Part shown: piece after piece, positions 35,090 to 46,284 of the stretch
How positions within the stretch are numbered: the stretch's first letter is position 1
Layout of the letters: the number at the start of each line of letters is the position of its first letter
Assembly (NCBI RefSeq): GCF_964275005.1
Contig: NC_092690.1
Span: forward strand, 11,350,010-11,414,009
Direction: 5' to 3'
From: Diadema setosum
Taxonomy: Eukaryota > Echinodermata > Echinoidea > Diadematoida > Diadematidae
DNA: 64,000 nucleotides
Position numbers and translations under genes: made by a program
The notes under the pieces: generated by a model
The model's input: the letters and a program-made list of their open reading frames with translations, nothing else
The model's database searches: none
What the model was told of the DNA's origin: nothing

Positions 35090-36316
35090 AAATTCGTTGT
35101 CCGTCCATGGAATTTGTTGTGACTTGATTCGCTTACAGTGTATATAAGTATACGTTCATGACTACCGTTGAAACTTGTGTATATACCATCTCAAGTAGCA
35201 CTGGAATTAGGAACTATATGCCAATTTAGAGATGCAATGCGAGAATGGTTATCAATATAATATGGTTGTTTTAATTGATATGTGATTGATAAGATGTTTT
35301 TAATGAGATATTGAAATAGTGATAAGAAAGTATTTGAAATCACTACTACGTGGAAAAATGAAGGAACTATAGTCATTGTTTTCATTGTTTTGTTGGAAGC
35401 TGAACAACATGGCATTCTGACAATATTAGTGGTTGTTCAGTGAGTCAGAAACTTTTGATAATGAGAATAGTTGGTCGAGAATTCATATGCTTTGAATGAT
35501 CCCTTGATTTGTGTGAAGTTTTGTCAAAGAGCAAATTGTTGACTGTGACGATATGACACATAAAGCGGGGAAGCTCATTTTTGTTAGTAGTGAATTCTAA
35601 CATTCTGTGATATTTCATGATATGTGTTATATTGAGTAATTGAGAAATATATTACTTTTAGAAAATAGATTATTATCATACGGGTCGTATGATATAATCG
35701 CGGGGAAGTTGTCGTGTTGTTGTATAATTAAGAGACTTGTCTATGTATTGCGTCTCGATATAAATTTGAACTACTACAGACATTAATGTATGGTTTTATA
35801 TACGACGCAGAACATGTTCTGTTACGGCACGTTTGACGTTATTCTGGGCTTATATGGACCATTTCTCGGAGAATATATACATAACTGACAATGTGGAACA
35901 ACTGAGCTTTATACATTGAAGCGGAACTGAAGAAAATTGTAACATATTGATGTGTTATTCTCTTGGCCCGGAACGTTTATGCCATGTATCAAATATGAGT
36001 TTGTATGATTTACTGTAAATTTGGAAGGTTCAAGAGTTTCAGCTCTTGGCAGATTTCATAAAAGTTCAATTTTGTAGTATTTCGACGTTTTTATATTTGA
36101 CTGGAAAAGCGGGGAACGCACGCTTTCCTGAAATATATTTTTGTAATTATCTGCTGTTTAATCCGCTCTTATATGGAATTGCTGTAAAGTGTATAATGAT
36201 TTGACATGAAGAGCGGGGAACTTTTTGTTATGTATTATTATGTACAATGTTATGAAAATGATGATGTAATTGGGATTATATAACCCATGGTTGTGTTATA
36301 TAATCGCGGGGAAGTT

Positions 36317-36741
36317 TGTGGTAAATGGAAATATGCGGTCTGTTATTGTTGCGTCAATGCGTTGATGCGCGTTGTGTTCATGCCAATGACGCAGCTTGCG
36401 TGTGGTTGGCATCGTTGGCATGGGCACAACGCAACTTTTATTTTCATGAGATAAGATGACGCAGATTTAATTGATTCTTGACTTTAACTTTGACTTGTGA
36501 GACAAATGGACGTGGACATAGTCTCTGCCAGCTCTTTGGTGTCGAATAATCAAAAGTTCGACTATATTTGTTATTCTGTATAGAGTCTAGTCTTACTGGC
36601 GCATTGAATGTACGCACGAGTATAATACGGAGTAACGGAGTTTATACATGTATCGGCAGACTGAGACTGTTTGATTTATTCAATAAAATCTATGCAACGT
36701 ACTGGAGACTGTCAGTGTCATCATTAACCCGGCTTACAACA
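36317..36741 (+). repeat. Right LTR
   Basis: 425 bp, apparently identical to 32847-33271. Confidence 0.9.
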
Positions 36742-37037
36742 CTTGTAGCATGGAGATGATACAACATTAAACCATTGGTGTGACAACTGGAAATAAAACA
36801 GTGATGAAATTTTGTAAAATCACTGATATGGGTATTGTGCAATGTGTGACAATCTAACGACCCATGTGACATGTTGCAAATTGAAAATGTAACATTATTG
36901 ACAGGCAATTTGTCAATCAGTTGCAATGAAAATATAACAGGAGACATGAGATATGTATTGAGATAACTGACTCTTTTATTATCATCTTTGTACAGGTATC
37001 AATATGACGTAGTGTAGAGGCTGTTGAAAAGTCCAAG

Positions 37038-40000
37038 ATGCTGTCAGACCAGGATGACAGCTTTGTCAGCATCAGTCTGGATGGGACTGAGTGTGAGATC
37101 TGTCTCCAGGACACGGGGGAGGCGCTGACAACCTGCAACATCTGCGCCAAGTTCCTGACCAGCGGGCCGGTGCAGCAGGGCTTCAACCAGCTCCCGGACC
37201 TCATACACGCCCAGACTCAGGGTCACCCCTCCTGCTTCCGCAAGTTCCACAAGCTCGCCCGCCGCCTGAGCCGGGCCGGCGGGGACAACATGCGGGACCA
37301 GCTGCTCAACTTCAACAGCAATAACCTGGGCCGAGAGCTGCTCTTGGAGAACATCCGCAGCCGCGTCAGCAAGAGCAACCCGGGCTCCCGCAGCGGCAGC
37401 CCCCTGCTCTCGGGGGCATCGTCGTCGGGGAGACTCCTCCGGCAGGATATCAGCCAGAGCGACCCCCAGCTGGACTTGCAGAGCCAGGAGCTTCGTCGCA
37501 GTTACACCAAATACCTGTTTGGAAAGTGTGGAGACCATCCGAGGGACAGCAAACAAGTGCCTGAGAAGCAGCCTAAGCATGGGTCTCCGGCTGCGGGGAT
37601 TCCCGGGTCTCCGGCTGCTGGGATTCCTGACACAGTTGACCCCGTGCCCGGCCTTACCCCCAAGAGTGCCAACGGGAGGAAATATTGGAAACCCACAGAA
37701 GCTATGCCAAAGCATTGTACCAAGCTATCTTGCCAAAGCAACCCCCAGTATTTAGCAAACGTCCCTAAAGACAATACAGACTCCTACCATGGCCATATGC
37801 ATGCCTCCAGTAGATCCCAGGCTGAAACCGACTGTGATCCACAGAGGTTAAAGACCAGGAGCAATGGTGACAGGGAATCAAGTGCCTTGACAACATCAAA
37901 CGTCAGACCTTTCGTCGCGCTCCAGGAATCGGATAAACGAGATGAAGGTGACCTGAATGGACATGAGATGAATGAGAGGTGGAGGAATGTCAGACATCTT
38001 GCAGAGAGTCAGCGTGAGTATCAATAGATTTAAATAAATCAAGCTGATTTAATAGGTCATTTGATTTGTTAGCTCATGTGCAGTGTCTAGCTTGTGGAAA
38101 ATCTTGGCCCAGCTTTAACAATCAAGATGATTGATGCTGATTCTATTCTGCAGAGTTAAATCCAAGTATCTAGTAGGCCCTCTTTTAAAAGGGAATTCCA
38201 TCCTCACATTAATGTTATTTCTTATAAGACAGAAAAATCAGAAGAGTAGATCACTGAAAATTTGAAAGACAGTTATTACCTGTTCAAGTTTAAAGAGCAA
38301 GACAAATTGGCAACGCTGTGTGACATTCAGATGTTTACTGTAGATGTTGAGCATCTCTCGATTTTGTTTGTTAACAAAAAAAAATCACAATTCTCATTTT
38401 TCTCTTGAGAAATTTTTTTATCCAGATCTGTTCTTGTAATTAGAATGAGAGTGATACATTTTTGCTTGTCCTTCTCAGCAGATAAGTTTTTATCTGTTCC
38501 AGAATATTTGAGAAAAATTAAAATTAGTGATATTTTGTTTACAAAACAAATGGAGAGCCTCAACACCTACATCACATGGAGTTAACCAATTTGTCTTACT
38601 TTCTAACCTTTATCAGCTCATCACTTTTGATTGTGTGTCTGATTTCCCCCCAAATTTTCACTGCTTCTCTGTTTTCATTCAAAGCTACTAGTATCAGAAT
38701 GGACTTTCCCTTTAAGTGCTCATTGTGATAATTTGATTGTTTGATTGGTGTTGGATTCAAACTTTGTGAAAAGAAACTGTCGTGTCATGTGGAGAGGTTG
38801 TGAGGCCTAAAATATCCCATCATATCTAAATCAATTTTTGATGTTAAAATTAAATCTGAATCAGTTGCAAAGACTGAAACCATTTTCATAAATTTTCAGA
38901 TACCTACAATATTCACTTTAACAGTTGAATGCAAATTAATATTTCTGTTTCTTTAGATTATATTTATATTTTGCGTGTCTGTTATATTCACAGTAGTTAC
39001 CATGGTGATACCAGATTTAAAAGACCATCTTCAAACTCTTCAGGAGGCTGTCAATAGTAAGTATTGAGGTATTTTGTGTAATATTATCCGTTATGTCAAA
39101 CTTGATAGAAGGGCCTGTGATTATGAGCTTCAAGTGTTAATTCTGCTTCGTCTACTGGTCCTAACCAGTAGTTTAATGGCCCAACCAAAGTCAGCCATGA
39201 AGTACTTTTATTATATGTATCACTTATTGTCAGATAGCAAATAAGCTAGAAGTATTCTTTTATTATTGTGGTATGCCATTTTCTGATATGTTGAGAGATA
39301 GATATTTAAGATTTTTATATAGTACACATACAGCTTTAGTATGTTCTTAAGCAACTCCTCCCCCCCCCCAAAAAAAAAAAGAAGAAGAAAAAAAAAAAGA
39401 TACTTCAGGCACAGTCAGACTGGCTGAAGATCTAGAAGTTTAAGATTGTGAAGTCTTCGCGATCTATTGTCGATCGGTCACACTGGCAAAAGATCAAGAA
39501 GTTTGGCAGTCATGGCATAGGGGGAAATATCCGTAGTTGGAGTGAGAAATTTTGCAAGAAGTTTTCGCCGGAAGTTTTGCGGGGAGTTTGCAGTCAACTG
39601 GCAAAACTTAGATATCACGATCTTAAGCTTCTCAATCTTTTGCCAGTCTGACGGTGCCTATTGTGTAAGCAGGGCTGCACACTAACCCATTTTTTTTTCC
39701 TACTGGTCCAACCTGTTTGTCAGACCAGTAGGTTACCTAGTTTTTCCTTTTTTTGCTAGTCCATTCCCTAAAAAATTACTGGTCCAACAGTGATTTGTAC
39801 TGGTTCTGGACCATTGGACTAGTGCCAGTGTGCAGCATTGGTGTAGGCCTACGTGGTACACTCTCTGGGTTGGCCATTTTGGGTTACACTGAACTTCTGG
39901 GTCCATTTCATTACTATGTCACTTATCACTGCAGCAAGAGTAGAAATAATTAGCAACTTTTTGATGTTATGGGGTCCTGATGTCACTTAACCCGTTGAGG

Positions 40001-40951
40001 ACGAGTTCCGGGTATACTTGGGCAGGTGTCTATGGAAAAAGCATGTTGAAACTAAATCAGTCCATCCTCAATTGGGTAAAACTGCTTGCCTAAACAGACA
40101 ATATCTTGGGTCCCCTAAGCCACTAAAATAATGATGTACAGTCACAACAATCTGTGCATGAAACTCGGCAACAATGTCAGCTTTCGAAACCCTTTAAAGC
40201 GCTGCTGTGGAACGGTGTTAAACAGAGGCCATTTGGCGACAATAGTAGCTAAGAGGATTACACAGTTTCCATTCATATATTGTCAGATCAGGGACAACTG
40301 TCTTAATCACAGAACAAAGGTCATTGAAGGGTTTCGTGAGCTGTGGATATTGAACATTTAGTGTGTGTGTGCCTGTGTTTATTCATCTGTGTTAGAAGTA
40401 ACCTATTGGATATAATTTTGTCTTTCATCATACATTTACCTGCCATTATTTAAACTTGTGCTGTGTCTATCATTTTGCTTTTTTTCACATAAGTGTGTGC
40501 ATTAGATTTATTAGTGGAAGAACAATTTTTGTTACTTTTTATTGAATATCATTGTTCCTCCTTTATCCTAACTACTGTACTGTGTATTGCACATGAAGTT
40601 TGAATGATAAACATCTTGTGTTTCTTATCTTGTTTTGTTTTAAATAAAATTAATATCTTTTCCCTTTTTCGTCTTCCCACTAACTTCTGAGTATTGTTGT
40701 AACTGACTGACAAAGTGCCTCACATTGACGTAAATAAATGAGTATTGCCAATGAAATGTTGGTAGAATCTTACCCCAAACAGGATATTGGATACAACATA
40801 ATTTGGCTGTGTGCTTACCTTTGCACTCACAGGGGCCTGCTGTCAGCTAGCCCAACACCTCGAGGAAAAGGATCGGCTAAAGGGAGAGGTGTCTTCACGC
40901 CATGTGACCATTCAGAAGCTCGTCGAGCGGCAGACCACTCTCCACCACTAG
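37038..40951 (+). CDS. Unrecognised 385-aa protein with paired cysteines and C-terminal coiled coil
   Basis: Plus-strand coding exons 37038-38013, 38994-39056 and 40833-40951 join in phase (1, then 1), with donors GTGAGT and GTAAGT and acceptors CACAG, ending in TAG. An in-frame TGA lies just upstream of the ATG, and a splice acceptor at 36991-36995 suggests a 5' untranslated exon further up. Near the N-terminus CEIC-x10-CNIC pairs (residues about 17-33) could bind zinc, followed by HPSCFRKFH. The middle is Ser/Pro-rich with low complexity (SPAAGIPGSPAAGIP). The last 60 residues are heptad-like (LKDHLQTLQEAV, then LAQHLEEKDRLKGEV). The first exon is much more GC-rich than its surroundings, as in CFAP45 exons. 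I cannot name the family or a function; further exons may be missing. Confidence 0.65.
38186..38715. mobile_element. TTAA-type MITE in intron 1 of the 37-kb gene
   Basis: Ends TTAAAAGGGAATTCCATCC and GGACTTTCCCTTTAA are imperfect inverses, like the other TTAA elements in this window. Non-coding. Confidence 0.5.
39407..39659. mobile_element. Palindromic MITE
   Basis: The left end AGGCACAGTCAGACTGGC is the imperfect inverse of GCCAGTCTGACGGTGCCT on the right; further in, GAAGTTTAAGATTGTGAAG is mirrored by CGATCTTAAGCTTCTCAATC. Family not assigned. Confidence 0.65.
39669..39838. mobile_element. Small hAT-like MITE
   Basis: GCAGGGCTGCACACTAAC at the left and AGTGCCAGTGTGCAGC at the right are imperfect inverses. 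CTACTGGTCCAAC and CAGACCAGTAGG form an inner hairpin. It resembles the CAGGGCTCGACAC element at 372-607. Confidence 0.5.
39988..40080. mobile_element. Very short inverted-repeat element
   Basis: TTAACCCGTTGAGGACGAG is followed about 80 bp later by TCCATCCTCAATTGGGTAAA, an imperfect inverse. About 93 bp, non-coding. Confidence 0.4.
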
Positions 40952-41789
40952 AGGGAGCTGTTCCTCGTGTGAGAGATGACCCGGTGTATAAGGTCAAACG
41001 CTTAATACCAGATCGGTCAAGGGTCCATTGTTACTGAGAAGGCATTGAAAGTGACCGGAACACTGACCGATTCGTACCGGCATGCGTGCAGTGGTGTGTA
41101 ATGTACTGTCCATCATACCAGGAGTTGGTCTCGGGTGTAAAACAAGTATTGTGTTTGCCCTCATCTACATGTACACTCTCTAATTTCTTTTGAAGTTTGT
41201 CCTTGCATGATATTTGACATATATACAGTAATTACTTGATAGTATTAATGGACAAACATTAGGTGCCCTCATCTGAACAATCCATATTCTTTCAAGTTCA
41301 TTCACTCATGGTAATTGACATCATGTGTTGATATTTTTAGAGTGTACAGGAAGGATGGTGGTTGCCCTCAATGTAACCCTGTGGATTTCTTTTAAAAATT
41401 GTCCATTAATATCATATATGCCATCAGTAGCTTAGAATATCAAGGATTTTCAGTCCTTTGAAGAGGTCCTTGTGTGGTGGTGAGAAGACAGTACTCTGTG
41501 TATCTTTTTTTTTTTTATTGCCCTTTTTAAAATTTCTTGGTCGTCATACTGTAAAACAGGAAACATTCGCAGCATGAAACTTTCACGAATTTGAACCGAC
41601 AGCCTTTTTTTCACAGCATTCATTTCATTGATGAGACAAACAATTTTGCATGCACTTCACTTTCGTGAATCTTGGCTACTTGCAAAGTTTGTGAAAGGTT
41701 CATGCACATGAAAAGTTCTGGTTTTAAAATATATTTCTTTCAGTGTTCCAGATGACAGACCTGTACAGATCCAAGATCAATATCAAATA
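40952..41789. other. Downstream of the 37-kb gene
   Basis: No gene seen. 41552-41735 resembles the CTGTAAAA...TTTTCGCG type of MITE in degraded form. Confidence 0.5.
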
Positions 41790-41966
41790 CAGTCAACCTT
41801 GCTTAAGTCGACCTCGCATAAGTCGAATAATGGCCTAAGTTGAAAGCCTTTTCAAGTCCTCTTCTCTTTATATTCTATTGAAATTAATCCCTCATAAGTC
41901 GAAATTTTCTCTGAGTCGAAACTATTTCGTTAGTCCAAATAGATTTGTCTTAGGTGAGGTTGACTG
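41790..41966. mobile_element. Tc1/mariner or pogo-like MITE
   Basis: 177 bp with ends CAGTCAACCTTGCTTAAG and GGTGAGGTTGACTG, flanked by TA on both sides (41788-41789 and 41967-41968). The interior has repeated TAAGTCGA words. A degraded relative is at about 57764-57925. The TA target is typical of this superfamily. Confidence 0.75.
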
Positions 41967-42392
41967 TATTGTGTCCCTGCCATACAGCACTTCTGTGGGC
42001 TTTACATATTCTGGCTGTTCCATGGTTTGAATACTAAAAACTTCTTCAGGCTACTACAGTATAAGAATGGAAAACAAATTTTGTAGTAGAATTTGAATTT
42101 TGACTGTGAATTGTAAGTTGCAATGGCATGTTTACTTATTGGACTGATATCTCAATCTATAGTGAACCTTTTATTATTATTATTTTTATGCCTCCCGCCA
42201 CGAAGTGGTGCCGGAGGCATTATGTTTTCGGGTTGTCCGTCCGTCCGTACGTACGTCCGTACGTCCGTACGTCCGTCCGCTTTCGTTTACGCGATAACTT
42301 GAGTAATATTTACTGGAATTTTACCAAACTTGGTCCAAGTATGAAGTATGATGGGGCAACGATTTGATAAGATTTTGGGTGAAATCGGCTGA

Positions 42393-42870
42393 AGGTCAAA
42401 GGTCAAAGGTCAAGGTCAAATCATGAAATTGTATCCGTTTACCCGATAACTCAAGACTGTATGGAGCAAATTTCACCAAACTTTGTTAGAGGATGATGTA
42501 TGATGGGACAATTACTTGATTAGTTTTTCAGTGAAATCGGACAGAGGTCAAAGGTCAAAGATCAAGGTCAAATCCTAAAATTTATCTGTTTATGTGATAA
42601 CTCAAAACTGGATGAAGCAGCTTTCACCAAACTTGGTCCAAGGATAATGTATGATGGGACAATTAGTTGAGTAGATTCTAGTGACATTGACAAGAGGTCA
42701 AAGGTCAAAAGGTCAAGGTCAAATGCTAAAAATGTTGCTATTTCCCCCATATCTATGCAATGCCCGCAGTTATTTTCTTGAAACTTAGTGTAAACATGTA
42801 CTACTGTGTAAGGATTCTCCAGAGAGAGTTTCATGTCATAAGGTCAAAGGTCAATAGGTCAAAGGTTAGG
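42393..42870 (+). promoter_or_regulatory. Clusters of AGGTCA direct repeats (DR1-like)
   Basis: AGGTCAAAGGTCA, two half-sites spaced by one base, occurs in blocks at about 42393-42417, 42544-42570, 42694-42722 and 42841-42865, and beyond the nested insertion at 45911-45947. This spacing (DR1) is the preferred site of RXR/HNF4/COUP-TF-type nuclear receptors. Binding here is inferred. Confidence 0.6.
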
Positions 42871-43034
42871 TGAAAATGTTGCAATATCACTTTTCTCGCA
42901 AATGGTTCAATGTATCTTCATGGAACATGGTACATATGTATGTACTGACTGGCAGGGATTATCTAGGGAATTTAGGGGTCATGGGTCAATAGTCAGGGGT
43001 TCAAAGGTCAAGGTCAACTCCTCAAAATGTTACT

Positions 43035-45785
43035 GGGCAAGTCCAAGATATCGCGCACCTTACGTATGGGACATTCAGAGATTTCAAACCTCTGAAAAGT
43101 AATGAAGGAGCACTTGGATTTTATTGTTTATCATCAGGAGGACTGGTATCCCTGAGAAGAATATTGTGTTTAAGTTTGATGTCATTTGACCTTGGGTTAA
43201 TGGTTTTATTAAGAAAAATATGCCAACTTACGTATGGGACCAGAGAAAAACTGGATTTTTCAAAATAAAGTTTGAACTGAAAATTCTCTGAAAGTACCTT
43301 ACTGATCAAGTTCTGTTTGGAAGTGAAGAAAGGTACAATACCGAAGTATCTTTCAGCAAAGTTTCACTGCAAAAGAATAAAGCATATTTTCATGAAGTTG
43401 GTTTAATTAACGAAAGTACACCTTACGTATGGGACATGGCTCAACTTACGTATGGGACATTTGTCTTTAGTGCACAAATGCATTCATGGGAATGACTTTA
43501 AATTTCCCCATAGTGTCATATTCAGTTCCACAAATCATGCTACAACATGTAAGAAATGAAATAGACTTCTAAGTGAGTACTTTCCCGGTTCAGGTACCTC
43601 GCAAAAGCTAAAATAAAACAAATAAAAGTAATTACCAATTTACAATTAAATGTCTTAGTTTGGATTCCGTCATGCATTAACACTGTCCTCATGATGTCTA
43701 CACAGACAGATATAGTATACTGACACTCTATTTCTAGCCCATTTGTAATTTAGTCAATATTTTTTCATCAAATGAAAAAAAAAAATGAGCGAATTCTAGC
43801 TTGTGACCTTGATATAGCATACATGTACATGTACAATAACTAATTTGTAGTCTTGATAATTTCAACTTTAGAATCAAATGTCATGTACAATGTAATTACA
43901 AATACAGTTTGAAGTGGATACTTTCAGTAGCTCTAGGCTTACCTTGCAAGTTGTCTAAGTTTTTATAAAGCTTTATAATTGTTTGAAATGCAGCACAAAA
44001 CACACCAACAACAAGAGTACTTCATTTTGCACTGTAATCATCATGTTTTGCCATGTGAATTTTAGCTGAACTGCAAAATCAATCAAATTTTAATGAAAGT
44101 TTTATATTTTAAGGAGATAGAAGAATGTACAATGTATGTACCAATGCTGTTTTTTTTTTCAAATTGCTTGGCTTCTTGTCTATGAAACCAAAGACGACAA
44201 AATTTGTGTTACTTTGTACATACATACATGCTTGTGTAGTGATACAGGAAAGATTATCATTTGCACATTCAAATCTAGATTTGAAACACTTAAGTAACTC
44301 ACTGATCTGCAAATTACAATTTTGAATAAATTCTAATAACCTCATTTGATCATACACTACCAGATTGCAATGTATGTTGATAATTGTGTAGATGTGGGGT
44401 ACAAAGTAAGTATGAGTTGATGAAGGTGTCTCAGAGCACATCTGTCTCTTCAAACACAAAATAGAAAAGAAAATTGAATTCCCTATTTGTTTGTGTAATT
44501 TGTGTTTTTAGCACTCCAACCACAGAACGAGTATTGATATTGTGGTTTATAGCAAATGTAAACTATAGTCTTCATTTTACAGGATTTTCAGAAATCATGT
44601 TCATGACCTTGATAAGTCATGACATATTCTGAGGGTGAGCAGTTGAAAATAATATTAACAATCATATCAAAATAAAAAGTATTCTCATAGGGTTTTTCCT
44701 TTGCTATCAACTCTAGTAATGACAAAGTTACCTGCTCACACCTTAAGTGATTTTTCTTTTCAGTAAGACCTATAATGTTGTCATTGATGCGCGCCATAAG
44801 CACAATTGTTTTGATTTCGCTTTTGAGGCTGTACAACCTGTGGTACATGCTGAACAGTGTACTGCACCTAAAATGACACTCAGAGAATCCCATTCTTGGA
44901 CAAAGTCATTTTGTAGAGAGGTAAAGTTGAAAATGATAACTGAATTAAGAAAATGTCCAATATCAAAATGTTAACTGGGAATCAAAGACCAGCTGCACAG
45001 CCTGTAATGAAAATAAGAAAATACAAGTATAAATGAATATTCTTTATTTTCCTTTCTTAATCATAGAATGACTCAATAATGCTGTTCTTACACTCTCCCT
45101 GAGGTCAACTGAGTAGGAGAGGCAGATATATAGACATATCCTTCAGAGTAGGTGCAAAGATAACCATTAACCAAACAAATGTAAGGACATATAGCATCCA
45201 TGTCAAAAGGCGGTTTTCCCATTCACTTTGCATGTAATGTCCCATACGTAAGGCATTTGTCCCATACGTAAGCAAACTTTAATTAGTTATAAGATGAAGG
45301 ACTAATTAAATTTCCTCATTTAGTTTTGCTAATCTGGAGTTGAAATGAATAAATTAGAACTTCCTAAAGTATGATTGGTCAATGTTACAAATCTTCAGAA
45401 AAAACGTAAAAAAACATACTCAAATCCTTACGTATGGGACACTATGTTCTGGGAAAGTGCATAATTTGCATAATTAATGTGCTGACCTTGTCTTACCAAT
45501 TGCAGATTACACTAACTCATACAGGGGTCATGTCCATAAAGGAACTAGGTCAAGGACAAATTCAACTGATTTTAGATGAATATTTATAATTTGTCCCATA
45601 CGTAAGGTTTGTTTTTTATTTATGCAAATCAAGGCCATATTTCTTGCATAAATTTGCATAATTCAATATTTTCTTTGCTGGAAATATATGATTTAACTCT
45701 TTGGCTACAACATGATATCAATAACTTTTTGATAAAATCAAGATGAATTTTGAGCATCTGAGGGGACATTATCTTGGACTTGCCC
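43035..45785. mobile_element. 2.75-kb DNA transposon with 16-bp TIRs and subterminal motif copies
   Basis: GGGCAAGTCCAAGATA at 43035-43050 is perfectly inverted at 45770-45785. TACT flanks both ends (43031-43034 and 45786-45789), a 4-bp target duplication. The 14-bp motif CTTACGTATGGGAC occurs at about 43059, 43229, 43422, 43443 and 45428 on the plus strand, and inverted at about 45240, 45258 and 45594. Such subterminal copies usually bind the transposase. No transposase frame is visible, so it is non-autonomous. The superfamily is not settled; Sola-type elements are one group with 4-bp duplications. Confidence 0.82.
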
Positions 45786-46284
45786 TACTGCTGTATTTCC
45801 CTCTTACATGTATACTAGTATATGCAATGATTGCATTATTAGTTTTAAAAGTGTTTAATATATGTACATGTATTACTTGATGGAGATTCTCTTGGAAATT
45901 TCCAGCCAGAAGGTCAAAGGTCAAAGGTTAAGGGTCAAAGGTCAGGTTTAAATGAAAAAAAAAATATTTTGTACTGTAATTACACTCTTTCTTCATACCT
46001 TGAAAATTATACTCAATGCATAAACTTATAATAAGGTCGGTCAGAAGTCAAGTAAAAATTTTCAATTCCCCAAATATGTGTACCTGCACTCTTTAATAGA
46101 TAATTATAGCAAACCCAGTTTGTGGAAAGTGAACATTCAAGATATTTCTGACAAACCTGTTATTTTGATATTTTGCCAGTTATGTGAAACTGTCATCACA
46201 CATTGTCAAGACATTGTACTATACACCTATTGGGAGAATCATGCATTATGGCGGAGGCATCAGTCGCCGTAGCGACATTTCTAG

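Larger units (their letters stand above)
32847..36741 (+). mobile_element. LTR retrotransposon, gag-only, probably Ty3/gypsy-like
   Basis: 3,895 bp flanked by two 425-bp direct repeats (32847-33271 and 36317-36741) that begin TGTGG, end ACAACA and look identical by eye. A 4-bp CTTG duplication lies at 32843-32846 and 36742-36745. A primer-binding-like TGGTGTCAGGAGTGGGA follows the left LTR and a purine tract GCGGGGAAG precedes the right one. One gag-like frame is present. I see no reverse transcriptase, RNase H, integrase or protease, so it is a non-autonomous element. Identical LTRs imply a recent insertion. It otherwise looks structurally whole. Assignment to Ty3/gypsy is a guess from the gag style. 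Confidence 0.88.
42188..46284. mobile_element. Non-autonomous Helitron-like repeat carrying AGGTCA arrays
   Basis: It starts near a hairpin, ATGCCTCC...GGAGGCAT (42188-42220), followed by a CCGT-rich tract. It ends with hairpin GTCGC-CGTA-GCGAC (46263-46276) and CTAG (46281-46284) followed by T, the 3' signature of Helitrons. The interior is built of repeats of about 150 bp that include GATAACT-AA-CTG, TTTCACCAAACTTGGTCC, ATGATGGGACAATTA and a block of AGGTCA repeats. A 2,751-bp element interrupts it at 43035-45785, so the repeat itself is about 1.3 kb. No replicase is present. The 5' end is uncertain. Confidence 0.6.

Noticed and set aside
37044-37774. Minus-strand frames of 90 and 223 codons
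   Set aside because: Shadows of the GC-rich first exon of the plus-strand gene.
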